The notes under the pieces are model-generated. The model searched no databases. It saw nothing but the letters and a program-made list of their open reading frames with translations, and had not been told where the DNA came from. Shown here one piece after another: positions 7,367 through 14,485 of a DNA stretch of 14,800 nt. The number at the start of each line of letters is the position of its first letter. Within the stretch, counting starts at the first letter, position 1. The translations under genes and the position numbers were made by a program. Source of the stretch: CAYXFZ01 sp964464385 (GTDB lineage: Bacteria; Planctomycetota; UBA1135); the NCBI GenBank assembly GCA_964464385.1, contig CAYXFZ010000065.1:1-14800 (forward strand). Direction: 5' to 3'.

Positions 7367-8770
7367 ATGTTCCGCATCGCTTCCGCCGCACTTTTCGCGG
7401 CCCTCTTCCCTTCCATTCCCGTTTCCGCGCAAAGTTTCGCCGGAGACATTTCCCTTTCCGGTTTGGGCAACGGCAGCTCCGCCAAACCCTTTGGCCTCGC
7501 GGCCGACCCGGCTTCCAGTCGCCTTTGGATCGCCGTCGCTGGCGACTTCATGGGCAACAACAGTGTTGTCGCCGAGATTGACACGACCACCGACACCGTA
7601 GTGCGCACCATTCCAGTGGGCCTCTACCCCGAGGACATTGTCTTGATCGCTGACGCTTCGACCGGACTGCCGACGATCGGTGCCGTCACCAACTCCACTT
7701 CCGGATCCGTCACGCTCTGGGATTTGGCCAGTGGGGTCGTTACGGCCACCATTCCCCTGCCGGACCTTTTTGGTATTGGCAGTTGTTATCCATTCGGCAT
7801 TGTGGCCGGAGGCCCGGGCCTTTACGTCACGACCGTGGATGGCAGTGGTTCCGTGTTTGCCATTGACTTGGCGACCAACGCCGTAGACACCGCAGCATCC
7901 CTGAGCGTCGGTTGGCAGTCCTGCGGTCGGCCAGTCATGGCCCAGGACACGGTCATCGTGCCTACAACCCAGTACAATGCGACCTGGAGTGGCTCGGAGG
8001 GTGGGCTGTCCGGCTTGGACCCAACGGGCAACAACTCTTGGGCCTTGGCTCTTGCTGCCGCCGACAATAACGGCAGCTACCCCAGTGGCATGGACATCCT
8101 GGCCCTGAGCAACGGCGATCTCGTAGCGTCGGGTTTGGATTTGGGCGGCCGCCTCTACTTGCTGGATGGCCAAGGCAATCTAAAGCGCACCATTCGCCTG
8201 TCCCAACAAGGTGGCGCGCACGGCATTGCCGTGTCGGCGGATGAAACGCTGTTGGCGGCCTGCGACCTGGCCAGCAACTCGGTTGCCTTGGTGGACCTCT
8301 TAAGCTGGCAGGAAATCTCGGTCATCAACTTGGCCTCCACCGGTCTGGGCTATGCCCTTCCCAACGATGTCGCCTTTGTCGGCGGCAAGTTGTACGTGAC
8401 TTGTCAAGGCTCAGAAGAAGTCGTGATTTTTGACAACTTGCCCTCGGCCACTCCCGGCACGGGGTACGCCGGGCTATTGACGGTCTCGGACACGACCCCG
8501 AAGGCCGGGAATTCCCTGACCATCACAGTGGCCGGCCCCGGAGTCGTTGCCCTGCTGGTCTCCTTTGATGACATCCCGGGCTCCTTCAACAATGTCGGCT
8601 TCCAGCTTGGCCTCAACCCCCACTTGGTGGGTTGGCGCACCGCCTCCTTCGGCCAAACTTGGAACATCCCTCCCTTCGCGCCCCGTGGCATGAACCTGTT
8701 TGCACAAGGCGCCGTGGATGTCACGAACGCACCCTTGGTGACCGAACCTCAGGTGCTGGTCATTCAGTAA
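7367..8770 (+). CDS. Secreted seven-bladed YncE-like beta-propeller under B12 riboswitch control (BtuG-like candidate)
   Basis: A 467-residue exported protein. A signal peptide (residues 1-21, cleavage near VSA-Q) precedes repeated blade motifs of the YncE/YVTN type, best seen as VVAEIDTTTDTVVRTIPVG (67-85), GSVTLWDLASGVVTATIPL (113-131), GSVFAIDLATNAVDTA (161-176), RLYLLDGQGNLKRTIRL (262-278) and NSVALVDLLSWQEISVINL (304-322). I count seven blades over about 24-358, with the N-terminal strand likely closing the ring. A second domain (370-467) is the C-terminal module also found in the 186-residue FG-GAP-like protein in this window. In Bacteroidetes, BtuG is a surface seven-bladed propeller that captures B12 under cobalamin-riboswitch control. 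The riboswitch here makes B12 binding the leading hypothesis. No BtuB-like transporter gene is adjacent, and B12 binding is not visible from sequence. Confidence 0.85.
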   Translation: MFRIASAALFAALFPSIPVSAQSFAGDISLSGLGNGSSAKPFGLAADPASSRLWIAVAGDFMGNNSVVAEIDTTTDTVVRTIPVGLYPEDIVLIADASTGLPTIGAVTNSTSGSVTLWDLASGVVTATIPLPDLFGIGSCYPFGIVAGGPGLYVTTVDGSGSVFAIDLATNAVDTAASLSVGWQSCGRPVMAQDTVIVPTTQYNATWSGSEGGLSGLDPTGNNSWALALAAADNNGSYPSGMDILALSNGDLVASGLDLGGRLYLLDGQGNLKRTIRLSQQGGAHGIAVSADETLLAACDLASNSVALVDLLSWQEISVINLASTGLGYALPNDVAFVGGKLYVTCQGSEEVVIFDNLPSATPGTGYAGLLTVSDTTPKAGNSLTITVAGPGVVALLVSFDDIPGSFNNVGFQLGLNPHLVGWRTASFGQTWNIPPFAPRGMNLFAQGAVDVTNAPLVTEPQVLVIQ

Positions 8771-8784
8771 CCCGGTTCGAGTCC

Positions 8785-8808
8785 CTGAGCCTTAGTTCAA
8801 GGTTTTGA
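8785..8808 (+). terminator. Weak hairpin after the beta-propeller gene
   Basis: A short CCTT/AAGG stem with a 5-nt loop is followed by TTTT in the 63-bp gap between converging genes. The stem is only four to five pairs, so this is a weak terminator candidate at best. Confidence 0.25.
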
Positions 8809-8833
8809 CGGTGCCTGCAATACGCCTTGCCGG

Positions 8834-9199
8834 TCATGCCGACAAAATTGCGACTTCGCCCGCGGCGTTCACCCAAACGGGAACCACTTCCAGTTGCGGG
8901 TATTCCTTGCGCAAAAGGTCCATGGCGGCAAGGCATTGAGCCTGCTGCACTTCGTCAGCGACAGGATTGCCGGCGCAATGGGCATGGGCGGCCACCACGA
9001 TGCCACAGGAGCCATGCGCAGCCACCGAAATGGACACATCGCGCAACACACTGGCGTTGATGTCGGCAACGGGGCCAGCCTCGGTCACCATGTCCACGTA
9101 GTCCACGCCAAAGCGCTCCCGCGCAAAAGAGGTGATTGGGTCTTGCACGCGGCCGTCCATGCAATTGACGGCAGTGGCAAAAGTGCGGTCAGACGGCAT
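8834..9199 (-). CDS. Small beta-carbonic-anhydrase-like protein
   Basis: A 121-residue protein carrying both zinc motifs of beta-class carbonic anhydrases: CxDxR (C13, D15, R17 in NCMDGRVQ) and HxxC (H72, C75 in AHAHCAGNPV). It belongs to a short variant, about half the length of classic enzymes (about 200), usually annotated as carbonic anhydrase or hypothetical. GVDYVDMVTEAGP (31-43) and VVPVWVNAAGEV (105-116) also fit that short family as I know it. The C-terminal helices of full-length enzymes are missing, so CO2 hydration is plausible but unproven. The ATG overlaps the end of the upstream leuB-like gene by 11 bp, so the two are probably one operon. Confidence 0.75.
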   Translation of the reverse strand: MPSDRTFATAVNCMDGRVQDPITSFARERFGVDYVDMVTEAGPVADINASVLRDVSISVAAHGSCGIVVAAHAHCAGNPVADEVQQAQCLAAMDLLRKEYPQLEVVPVWVNAAGEVAILSA

Positions 9200-10265
9200 G
9201 GGACAGCAAGGTGTCCAGCACCATGTCTCCCCACTCGCTCGTGGAGTGGGTGCCCGCCTTGAGGCCTATTACGCGATCCGAACGCAACAATTCGGCGATG
9301 GCTTCTTCCACGGCAGTGGCGGCCTCCATTTCACCCAAGTGTTCCAACATCATGGCCACGGCGGCGATGGTCGCCACGGGGTTGGCGGTGTTCTTACCGG
9401 CGGCCTTGGGCATGGAGCCGTGAATGGGCTCGAACAAGGAAAACTTGCCGGGATGGATGTTGCCGGAGGCCGCAACACCCATGCCGCCCTGCACCATGGC
9501 GCCAAGGTCGGTGATGATGTCGCCGAAGAGGTTCGTGGTCACGGCCACATCAAACCACTCGGGGTTCTTCACCATCCACATGCAAGCTGCATCAATGTAG
9601 GCGTGGTCGGTCTTGACCTCGGGGTATTCCTCGGCCAATTCAGCAAAGACACGGGTGTAGATGTCCTGCGCACGCACGGCATTGGCCTTATCAATCAAGG
9701 TGAGTTGTTTGCGAGGCCGAGTCATGGCCAACTCAAAGGCAAAACGAATGACGCGCTCGGTCCCCGCGCGGGTGTAACGCATGGGTTGAGAGGCCACTTC
9801 CTTGGCACCACCCTGATCCTCGAACTCGGGCGGGTGGACATAAGCGTCCTCGGTATTTTCACGCACGATGACCATGTCCACGTCCTCTGGGCTTTTGTCC
9901 TTGAGCGGACACCAGCGGGAATCGTGCAATTGGATGGGGCGCAGATTGATGTAGAGATCGCCCTCCCAGCGCAACTTGCCAATGATGCCCCGTTCGATCA
10001 AACCTACGGGAGCACGCAGATCACCAATGGCGCCCAACAAAAGAGCGTCGTGTTGCCGAGCTTCCGCAAAGACGGAATCGGGAAAAATTTCGCCGCCGTT
10101 TTCGCCGCCGGTTTGCAACCAGTGATCCGTGCCGTGGGGATAGTCGGTCAAGTCATAGCTGAAACCAAAGCGCTCGGAGACAGCCTGCAAGACACGCAGA
10201 CCCTCGCGAACGACCTCGGGGCCGATGCCGTCACCGGCCAAAACAGCAATGCGATGGGTGCTCAT
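9189..10265 (-). CDS. leuB: 3-isopropylmalate dehydrogenase-like beta-decarboxylating dehydrogenase
   Basis: A 358-residue member of the isocitrate/isopropylmalate dehydrogenase family. It opens with the nucleotide-binding GDGIGPEV (11-18). Substrate-contact residues are conserved: R99 and R109 (KLRW...NLRP), R135 and Y142 (RENTEDAY), K193 (DKANAV), and metal-binding D225, D249 and D253 (NLFGDIITD). E91, I94 and I95 match the hydrophobic isopropyl pocket of LeuB, favouring leucine synthesis over isocitrate or tartrate. One oddity is K287 in GSMPKAAGK, where NAD-dependent LeuB usually has Asp, so cofactor use may differ. An upstream in-frame start exists (10307), but ATG 10265 gives the normal family N-terminus. 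A TACAAT box lies 8 nt before it and there is no RBS. No other leucine gene is nearby, so the exact substrate is less certain than the family. Confidence 0.82.
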   Translation of the reverse strand: MSTHRIAVLAGDGIGPEVVREGLRVLQAVSERFGFSYDLTDYPHGTDHWLQTGGENGGEIFPDSVFAEARQHDALLLGAIGDLRAPVGLIERGIIGKLRWEGDLYINLRPIQLHDSRWCPLKDKSPEDVDMVIVRENTEDAYVHPPEFEDQGGAKEVASQPMRYTRAGTERVIRFAFELAMTRPRKQLTLIDKANAVRAQDIYTRVFAELAEEYPEVKTDHAYIDAACMWMVKNPEWFDVAVTTNLFGDIITDLGAMVQGGMGVAASGNIHPGKFSLFEPIHGSMPKAAGKNTANPVATIAAVAMMLEHLGEMEAATAVEEAIAELLRSDRVIGLKAGTHSTSEWGDMVLDTLLSHAV

Positions 10266-10273
10266 GGCCGCAC

Positions 10274-10279
10274 ATTGTA
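10274..10279 (-). promoter_or_regulatory. Putative -10 box (TACAAT) for the leuB-like gene
   Basis: TACAAT, one mismatch from the TATAAT consensus, is 8 nt upstream of ATG 10265 on the minus strand. There is no Shine-Dalgarno between them, so a leaderless or near-leaderless mRNA is likely. A poor TTGCGC-like -35 may lie about 15 nt further upstream. Confidence 0.45.
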
Positions 10280-10334
10280 ACCCAGACGGATGGTGCGCAA
10301 ACCCCAATCGGAACGGTGCAAGGCCCGGCGAAGA

Positions 10335-10754
10335 TCAGCCAATGACGAAATTGACGCCGCTGGAGATACCGCCGGAAGCAAAATCGTAGCCTTGCATCCA
10401 GACATTCAGGCCCGAGGTTCCCGGGGGGACACTCAAAGGCATGTTGATGTTGCCACTGGCATCCAGGATGGGAGAAACCACCCGAATAATGGGCAGGGTC
10501 AGGGCGAAAGTCACGTTGGCGGTTCCGGCCTTGGTCCAACCCGTATTCGAAGATTCAAAACCTAAGTAACTGCCAGGACGGCACCAAATCTCCACTTCGC
10601 CCGTACCCGGATTGAAGTTGCCCTGGAAGAATTCAAGGGTGCAGTCTTGGCCCACAACCACGTCAAAGTAATTGCCGGAGTGGCCGTTATTGGACTGATA
10701 GGTCGTGGTGATCTCGGTGAGCTGAGGAGAGGCCGCACAAAGAAGAAGGAGAGG
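10335..10754 (-). CDS. Small secreted beta-rich protein lacking a recognisable start codon
   Basis: The minus-strand frame immediately after the flavoprotein stop reads PLLLLCAASPQLTEITTTYQ and so on for 139 residues. The first part looks like the end of a signal peptide with an Ala-Ala-Ser cleavage region. The body (NNGHSGNYFDVVV, IWCRPGSYLGFE, NTGWTKAG) resembles small secreted planctomycete proteins as I recall them. The tail VPPGTSGLNVWMQG...VNFVIG matches the C-termini of two other proteins in this window. No ATG, GTG or TTG occurs in frame between the TGA at 10757 and the signal-like residues. The first usable start, GTG at 10661, would remove the signal. The gene may be 5'-truncated, use a rare start, or carry an indel in the CT-rich tract at 10740-10754. 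The start is unresolved. Confidence 0.6.
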   Translation of the reverse strand, partial: PLLLLCAASPQLTEITTTYQSNNGHSGNYFDVVVGQDCTLEFFQGNFNPGTGEVEIWCRPGSYLGFESSNTGWTKAGTANVTFALTLPIIRVVSPILDASGNINMPLSVPPGTSGLNVWMQGYDFASGGISSGVNFVIG

Positions 10755-11972
10755 TCAGGATTTCGACGCCCTTTCGCCCGCTAAACGGCCCGTAATCCAA
10801 GCCCAGAGGAAGTTGAAGCCCCCCAAGCGGCCGGTGGCGTCCAAGATCTCGCCACAAAGAAAGAGGCCGGGAGTGCGGCGACTTTCCAAGGTGGAGGGAT
10901 TCAATTCCCCCAAGGGCACCCCACCCGAAGTGACTTCCGCCTTGGCGAAGCCCTCGTTGCCAGTCAGGATCAAGGGAAAGTCGCACAGCAGGGCAAGGAG
11001 TCGCTGGCGCTGACCACGCGAAAGGTTGCCGCACCGCATTTTCTGACGAATGCCCACCCGAGCCAGGAGAACTTCGCTGAGGCGGCGCGGCAAATATTCG
11101 GCAACGGCATTGCCGACCTCGCGCCGTGCTCGCGCAATGAAGTGGGCCTCCCATTCTTCCAGATTGCCGTCCTCCCAAGAAACTTGGATCGTGGCCTGCT
11201 CGCGAACCACCCGCCAACTGAAATCCAGTGGAGCTGGGCCGCTGAAACCGCGATGCGTGAACAACAACTCGCGGACCCGTTCTTCGACGAGTTTACCCTG
11301 CACCCGAGCACGCCAGCGCACGGGCAAAGACACCCCGGCCAAGGCCTGCAGATCCTTGTCGGGCGAAAGCAGAGGAACGAGGGCCGGAACCGGTTCCACG
11401 ACACGGTGGCCCAGAGAGCGCACCAAGCGATAACCATGTCCATCCGAACCCGTGGCCGGGGCAGCCTGACCTCCGGCAGCCATGATGAGCCGTTGGGTCC
11501 GCAAAGTTTCTCCGTCGGCAGACTCCAGAACAAATCCTCCGCCAGTCGAAGGGCGCACGCGTTCCACCCGCCAACCACAGCGCACCTCCGCGCCTTCTTC
11601 CTGCACCGCCTCTACAAAACGATCCCGGACTTTGCGCCCGCTTTCACAAACTGGGAAAACTTTGCCGCTGTCTTCTTCATCCATCAACGGAAGTTGCAAT
11701 TTTTCTTCAAAGAATGCGCGTTGCGCGGCCAATGGCCAAGTGCGCAAGATGCGGCGCACGACATGGCGAGACCCTGTGGTATGGAAATCCGTTTCATCCA
11801 CCGCTATGGGCAATACATTGCAACGCCCGCCGCCGGCAATCACGATTTTTTTTCCGCAGGGTTTGCCACCTTCCAATAAAACTACGGAGGGATCCGCGCT
11901 GCGATGCGCGGCCCACCAAGCGGCCATCAGACCGGCCGCGCCCCCACCGACAATCGCAACCCGGGTTTCCAA
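10755..11972 (-). CDS. HI0933/BaiN-family FAD-dependent oxidoreductase
   Basis: A 405-residue cytoplasmic flavoprotein of the HI0933 (YhiN/BaiN) family, whose members bind FAD and probably NAD(P)H; most have no proven substrate. The N-terminal Rossmann motif is VGGGAAGL (8-15). The family hallmark GKKIVIAGGGRCN ends at N52. The C-terminal signature TSGGVPLGELNPSTLESR...GLFLCGEILDATGRLGGFNFLWAWITG is complete, and the length is normal (390-420). The start is TTG at 11972, only 3 nt after the upstream TAG stop, with no RBS, so translation probably depends on the gene before it. It is sandwiched between two secreted-protein genes with which it has no evident functional link. Confidence 0.88.
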   Translation of the reverse strand: METRVAIVGGGAAGLMAAWWAAHRSADPSVVLLEGGKPCGKKIVIAGGGRCNVLPIAVDETDFHTTGSRHVVRRILRTWPLAAQRAFFEEKLQLPLMDEEDSGKVFPVCESGRKVRDRFVEAVQEEGAEVRCGWRVERVRPSTGGGFVLESADGETLRTQRLIMAAGGQAAPATGSDGHGYRLVRSLGHRVVEPVPALVPLLSPDKDLQALAGVSLPVRWRARVQGKLVEERVRELLFTHRGFSGPAPLDFSWRVVREQATIQVSWEDGNLEEWEAHFIARARREVGNAVAEYLPRRLSEVLLARVGIRQKMRCGNLSRGQRQRLLALLCDFPLILTGNEGFAKAEVTSGGVPLGELNPSTLESRRTPGLFLCGEILDATGRLGGFNFLWAWITGRLAGERASKS

Positions 11973-11975
11973 GGA

Positions 11976-12536
11976 CTAAAGAATTTGGACTGGGACCATG
12001 TTGGTTAGGGTGAGTGGCAAACCTGCTGAAGCCTGCACCACGCCTTGAAACCAAATCGAAGTTCCGGAGGGAACGAACGGAGGCACTGGAAGTGGCCCAA
12101 GGGCGCCATTCCCTTGGAAGTCCAAGAGGAATGGAGTCAGCACTTGAATCGGCTTGGACAAATCCAAAGTAAAACCGAAATTTGGGAAACCCGTAGGGCC
12201 GCGACCCATTCGCGACCAAGCCAAGTGCAATTTGGCGGCGGATGTGTCCCCAGGAACATGGAAAGTTGCCGTGCCGCCGGCAAAGATGGGCTCCACGGTC
12301 AGAGTTCCCGGACGAATGCCGTAGAGGAAGAGAACACCTACATCGGGTGCCCCAGGAGCATCGAAGACCACGGCACCCGAGGACCACTCCGACAGGCCAT
12401 CGCCATTCACATCACCACCTTCGGCAGAAGCAAAGCCAAACAACTCCAACGCTTTCTGGCCAAAGAGCTGGTCTTTGAGCAGGTAATCCGACCCTTGGGC
12501 GGCAAACAGAGGAGCGAGAAGCAAGTGGAGAAGCAT
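11976..12536 (-). CDS. Secreted protein with one FG-GAP-like repeat and a shared C-terminal module
   Basis: A 186-residue exported protein. A short signal peptide (MLLHLLLAPLFAAQG) is followed by a single FG-GAP/integrin-alpha-like repeat, LFGFASAEGGDVNGDGLSEW with a DVNGDG calcium-type loop (about 32-51), then VVFDAPGAPDVGVLFLYG. Typical FG-GAP proteins have several such repeats; this one is very short. Residues 77-186 form a C-terminal module homologous to the last 98 residues of the riboswitch-controlled propeller (shared TLTV...AGG, GF.L.L and PFVPSGTSIWFQG features). The RBS-like AGAGGT lies about 7 nt before ATG 12536. A minus-strand TAGAGT box at 12554-12559 overlaps the oppositely directed box of the sulfotransferase gene. 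The function is unknown; an extracellular or surface structural role is likely. Confidence 0.8.
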   Translation of the reverse strand: MLLHLLLAPLFAAQGSDYLLKDQLFGQKALELFGFASAEGGDVNGDGLSEWSSGAVVFDAPGAPDVGVLFLYGIRPGTLTVEPIFAGGTATFHVPGDTSAAKLHLAWSRMGRGPTGFPNFGFTLDLSKPIQVLTPFLLDFQGNGALGPLPVPPFVPSGTSIWFQGVVQASAGLPLTLTNMVPVQIL

Positions 12537-12553
12537 GAAGATACCTCTTCTTC

Positions 12554-12563
12554 ACTCTACACT
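12554..12563. promoter_or_regulatory. Overlapping divergent -10-like boxes
   Basis: In the 33-bp gap between two divergent genes, plus-strand TACACT (12558-12563) lies 6 nt before the sulfotransferase ATG. Minus-strand TAGAGT (12559 to 12554) lies 17 nt before the ATG of the FG-GAP-like gene. The two share the TA step at 12558-12559, forming a compact bidirectional promoter candidate. No -35 elements are evident. Confidence 0.4.
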
Positions 12564-12569
12564 CTGACC

Positions 12570-13505
12570 ATGAATGTGGCGGAACCGGTGTTTCTGGTCG
12601 GAGCGGAACGCTCTGGCACCACCTTGCTCCGCCTCATGCTGGACCACCATCCGGACATTGCCTTTCATCCAGAGTTTGAATTTTCCTTGGATCTTTTGGG
12701 GCCCAATGGCGAGATTCCTCCGCATTCCGAAAGAGTTCGCTTGTTGGAAATGGATCGGATTTTCCGCCTGGCCCAGTTGAACCTTCACGAGGGGATGGAC
12801 TGGCCCGAGCAAATCCTGGACTTTCTCGAACAATTTCGTACTCGGTCCGGAAAACCCCGTGTTGGTGCCACCGTGCATCGACGTTTTACCTTGCTTGCCC
12901 AACTTCTGCCCGGGGCCAAGTTCATCCACTTGATTCGTGATCCTCGTGATGTGGCCCCTTCCGCGGTCAAAATGGGTTGGGCCGGCAACGCGTGGGCTGG
13001 GGCCGGCCGCTGGGTCGAGGCCGAAGAACAATGGGCCCACCTCGCCGCCTCCTTGGATCCGAGTGCTTTCCTGGAAATCCGTTACGAAGACTTGATCCGC
13101 GAACCCGAGCGGGAATTGGAGCGCTGCTGCACCCTCTTCGGCCTCCCCTTTGACCCGGCCATGCTCCGGTATCCCGAGGACTCCTCGTACCCGCCTCCGG
13201 ATCCAACTGCGGTGGAGCGCTGGCGGGTTTCCCCTGCCCGACAAAACTCCCTCGTGGAGGCACGGGTGGGCGCCCTTTTGTCCGAACGGGGCTACGAAGC
13301 ATCCGGCGCAGGCCCCACTCCGCCCAATGCACTGAGTCGTTTTTTCCTGGTTTGCGGCGACCGCCTTGGCCGTTTCCGCTTTCGGGTGCGCCACTATGGT
13401 TTGTCCTTGGTGATCGGCCATGCCCTCGCTCGCCGCTGTTGTGCGCGCACGGCGCAACGTTTGCAGTTGCGCATGCAGGCCCTGGATGACGCCCACTTGC
13501 GATGA
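12570..13505 (+). CDS. PAPS-dependent sulfotransferase family protein
   Basis: A 311-residue protein of the sulfotransferase fold, moving sulfate from PAPS to an acceptor, probably a sugar, lipid or protein. The 5'-phosphosulfate loop GAERSGTTLLR is at 11-21. The 3'-phosphate motif LIRDPRDVAPSAVKMGW is at 121-137, with the expected Arg and Ser. RYEDLIREPE at 171-180 is another family landmark. The C-terminal third (about 250-311) is Arg-rich with a hydrophobic stretch and may touch the membrane. The frame is open for 175 codons upstream, but that part is antisense to the neighbouring gene and does not resemble the family. ATG 12570 gives the standard N-terminus, and a TACACT box 6 nt upstream suggests a leaderless mRNA. 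Its stop overlaps the next start (ATGA), so it is coupled to the glycosyltransferase. Confidence 0.88.
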   Translation: MNVAEPVFLVGAERSGTTLLRLMLDHHPDIAFHPEFEFSLDLLGPNGEIPPHSERVRLLEMDRIFRLAQLNLHEGMDWPEQILDFLEQFRTRSGKPRVGATVHRRFTLLAQLLPGAKFIHLIRDPRDVAPSAVKMGWAGNAWAGAGRWVEAEEQWAHLAASLDPSAFLEIRYEDLIREPERELERCCTLFGLPFDPAMLRYPEDSSYPPPDPTAVERWRVSPARQNSLVEARVGALLSERGYEASGAGPTPPNALSRFFLVCGDRLGRFRFRVRHYGLSLVIGHALARRCCARTAQRLQLRMQALDDAHLR

Positions 13506-14461
13506 GTTCTGCCCCCGTTCACGCCGTCATTGTCAACTACCGCACGGCCAAGTTTGCCGTGCGTTGCCTTGCGGCCCTGGCCCAAGAACGCGCATCCTTG
13601 CCAGGATTGGCCGCAACTCTGATTGACAACGACTCCGGCGACGATTCCATGTCCGTTTTGCAGGATGCTTTGCAAACCAATGATTGGGGATCCTGGCTCA
13701 AACTGCATCCCAATCCGACCAACGTCGGTTTTGGTGCCGGCAACAATATCGGCATTCGACCCGGCCTAGAGGATGCCAATGGTCCCCGTTTCTTCCTCCT
13801 CATCAATCCCGACGTGGAGATTTATCCCGGTGCCGTCGCCGCCATGGTGGAATTTTTAGAACAGCAATCCCAGGCCGCTATGGTCGGCCCGCTAACCGAA
13901 GTGGGCCGCGACCAACCCCGCGGATCCGCCTTTCGGTTTCCGACGATTCTTTCCGCTTTGGTAGAGGGACTTCGCTTCGGCCCCATCACGCGCCTCCTTG
14001 CCCGTTGGGAACCCGCGCCCCCGCCGCAAGCCCAAGCGCACCCCACTGATTGGATCTCCGGTGGCTGCATGCTGATTCGCCGCACCGTCTTGGAAACCGT
14101 GGGCTTGTTTGACGAATCTTTCTTCCTTTACTTCGAAGAAACCGATCTTTGCAAACGTGCCGGGAAACAGGGGCTGGCAACTTGGTTCCTCCCGAGCGCC
14201 CGCGTTGTCCATGATGCGGGTGCCGCCACGGGAGTCACGGGTGCGAAAGAAGGGCAAAAACCCATGCCTCGATACTGGTTCGAAAGCCGGGCCACCTACC
14301 TGCGCAAGCATCACGGATTGCTCTACAAATGGGCTTGCGACCTCGTCTTCATAGGCGCTCGCAGCCTGGACCGCATCCGGGGGGCCATTCTCCGGCGCAG
14401 GGATCCTGATCCCCCCCATTTCCTGCGGGACTTCGTGGCCTACAACCTGTTTGGGCGGTAG
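13502..14461 (+). CDS. Family 2 glycosyltransferase (rhamnosyltransferase-like)
   Basis: A 319-residue GT-A fold glycosyltransferase that uses a nucleotide sugar to extend a glycan on the cytoplasmic face of the membrane. Motifs in order: VIVNYRT (9-15), LIDNDSGDDS (40-49), NVGFGAGNNIGI (74-85), the metal/nucleotide motif LLINPDVEI (99-107), SGGCMLIRR (186-194) and the acceptor/catalytic region FDESFFLYFEETDLCKRA (203-220). The arrangement is that of the WbbL/rhamnosyltransferase-like branch of GT2; the sugar cannot be told from sequence. The ATG overlaps the sulfotransferase stop (ATGA), so the two enzymes are likely made together, possibly building a sulfated surface polysaccharide or glycolipid. 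Confidence 0.9.
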   Translation: MSSAPVHAVIVNYRTAKFAVRCLAALAQERASLPGLAATLIDNDSGDDSMSVLQDALQTNDWGSWLKLHPNPTNVGFGAGNNIGIRPGLEDANGPRFFLLINPDVEIYPGAVAAMVEFLEQQSQAAMVGPLTEVGRDQPRGSAFRFPTILSALVEGLRFGPITRLLARWEPAPPPQAQAHPTDWISGGCMLIRRTVLETVGLFDESFFLYFEETDLCKRAGKQGLATWFLPSARVVHDAGAATGVTGAKEGQKPMPRYWFESRATYLRKHHGLLYKWACDLVFIGARSLDRIRGAILRRRDPDPPHFLRDFVAYNLFGR

Positions 14462-14485
14462 GCTAGAGAGACCCCTTTCGCCTTC

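Noticed and set aside
6853..7611. Minus-strand frame of 252 codons opposite the riboswitch
   Set aside because: It crosses an RNA element and two other features and shows no recognisable domain.
9132..10280. Long plus-strand open frame (382 codons)
   Set aside because: Antisense shadow of the leuB-like gene, rich in Gly/His as expected for a reversed GC-rich frame; no family recognised.
10687..11217. Alternative frame (176 codons) spanning the flavoprotein/secreted-gene junction
   Set aside because: No homology and a composition typical of a shadow frame; the flavoprotein C-terminal signature is in the other frame.
12045..12569. 175-residue extension of the sulfotransferase
   Set aside because: It is antisense to the FG-GAP-like gene, and sulfotransferase homology begins right at 12570.
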